Source: CAYSEW01 sp964430245 (lineage in GTDB: Bacteria > Bacteroidota > Bacteroidia > Flavobacteriales_D > Parvicellaceae). Taken from it: a DNA stretch of 64,000 bases. Location: the NCBI GenBank assembly GCA_964430245.1, contig CAYSEW010000008.1:45198-109197 (forward strand). Reading direction: 5' to 3'. Shown here piece by piece: positions 63,497 to 64,000 of the stretch. The notes under the pieces are model-generated. The model worked only from the letters and a program-made list of their open reading frames with translations. It had not been told where the DNA came from and made no database searches. Numbering within the stretch: the stretch's first letter is position 1; every line of letters begins with the position of its first letter. The position numbers were made by a program, and so were the translations under genes.

Positions 63497-64000
<504 letters not shown>

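Overview
The window reads as chromosomal DNA of a Gram-negative member of the Bacteroidota, probably Flavobacteriales-like; I would not go below phylum with confidence. It is AT-rich and almost wholly coding. It has lipid A and LPS genes (lpxK, lpxH, an LptF/G permease) and a protein with a type IX secretion C-terminal sorting domain. Promoters fit the Bacteroidota pattern TTG-N19-TAnnTTTG, and upstream Shine-Dalgarno sequences are rare. Lineage-typical families are DUF4197, DUF4369-TlpA, DUF1573, DUF3108, YfhO and the SirB1-like proteins. I see no insertion sequence, prophage, integron or CRISPR array, and no gene-free stretch above about 160 bases.

Layout: 1-5.8 kb holds a truncated PD40 beta-propeller protein, cinA, a DUF4197 lipoprotein, a nucleoside phosphorylase, a SirB1-like protein and a SiaB-SiaC phosphoswitch pair. 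5.8-10 kb (minus) holds aconitase, a YjjG-type phosphatase coupled to a membrane protein, and upp. 10-13.6 kb holds a surface-sugar group (acyltransferase, polysaccharide deacetylase-like protein, wecB). 13.6-17 kb (minus) holds radC, rpsT, tRNA-Glu, a conserved unknown and proS. 17-20 kb has a repeat-rich lipoprotein coupled to a FadL-type outer-membrane protein. 20-23 kb has a coiled-coil protein of the C4 zinc-ribbon family and a Nif3-like protein, divergent from lpxK-punA-gatB and two thioredoxin-fold proteins. 27.7-37.5 kb has an M1 peptidase, lpxH, gap, a 1041-residue T9SS substrate, lipA and an unknown. 37.5-38 kb holds two tiny related lipoproteins, one below 60 codons and easily missed. 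38-47.7 kb has ung, an Omp85-like barrel, an L,D-transpeptidase, ahcY, a duplicated cysteine-rich protein, an alpha/beta hydrolase, small envelope proteins, an LptF/G permease and tgt. 47.8-54.4 kb has a glycosyltransferase, a sigma factor, rsmG, a second L,D-transpeptidase-type protein, a CtpA-type protease, DUF1573 and DUF3108. 54.4-63.2 kb (minus) has proline dehydrogenase, a flippase, a YfhO protein and carB, then the 3' end of an rRNA operon (5S and part of 23S).

Most of the window is housekeeping and envelope biogenesis. The points most worth a second look are: (a) loss of zinc-binding cysteines in two separate families here, Tgt (three Cys) and the C4 ribbon protein (four Cys); (b) two paralogous 55-56-residue lipoproteins sharing a CPAY motif, one with a textbook Bacteroidota promoter; (c) a SiaB/SiaC pair without its usual phosphatase and cyclase beside it; (d) a lipoprotein with a 24-bp tandem array one base upstream of an outer-membrane protein gene; (e) very compact divergent promoters and a hairpin that both terminates ahcY and covers an SD-like sequence of the next gene.
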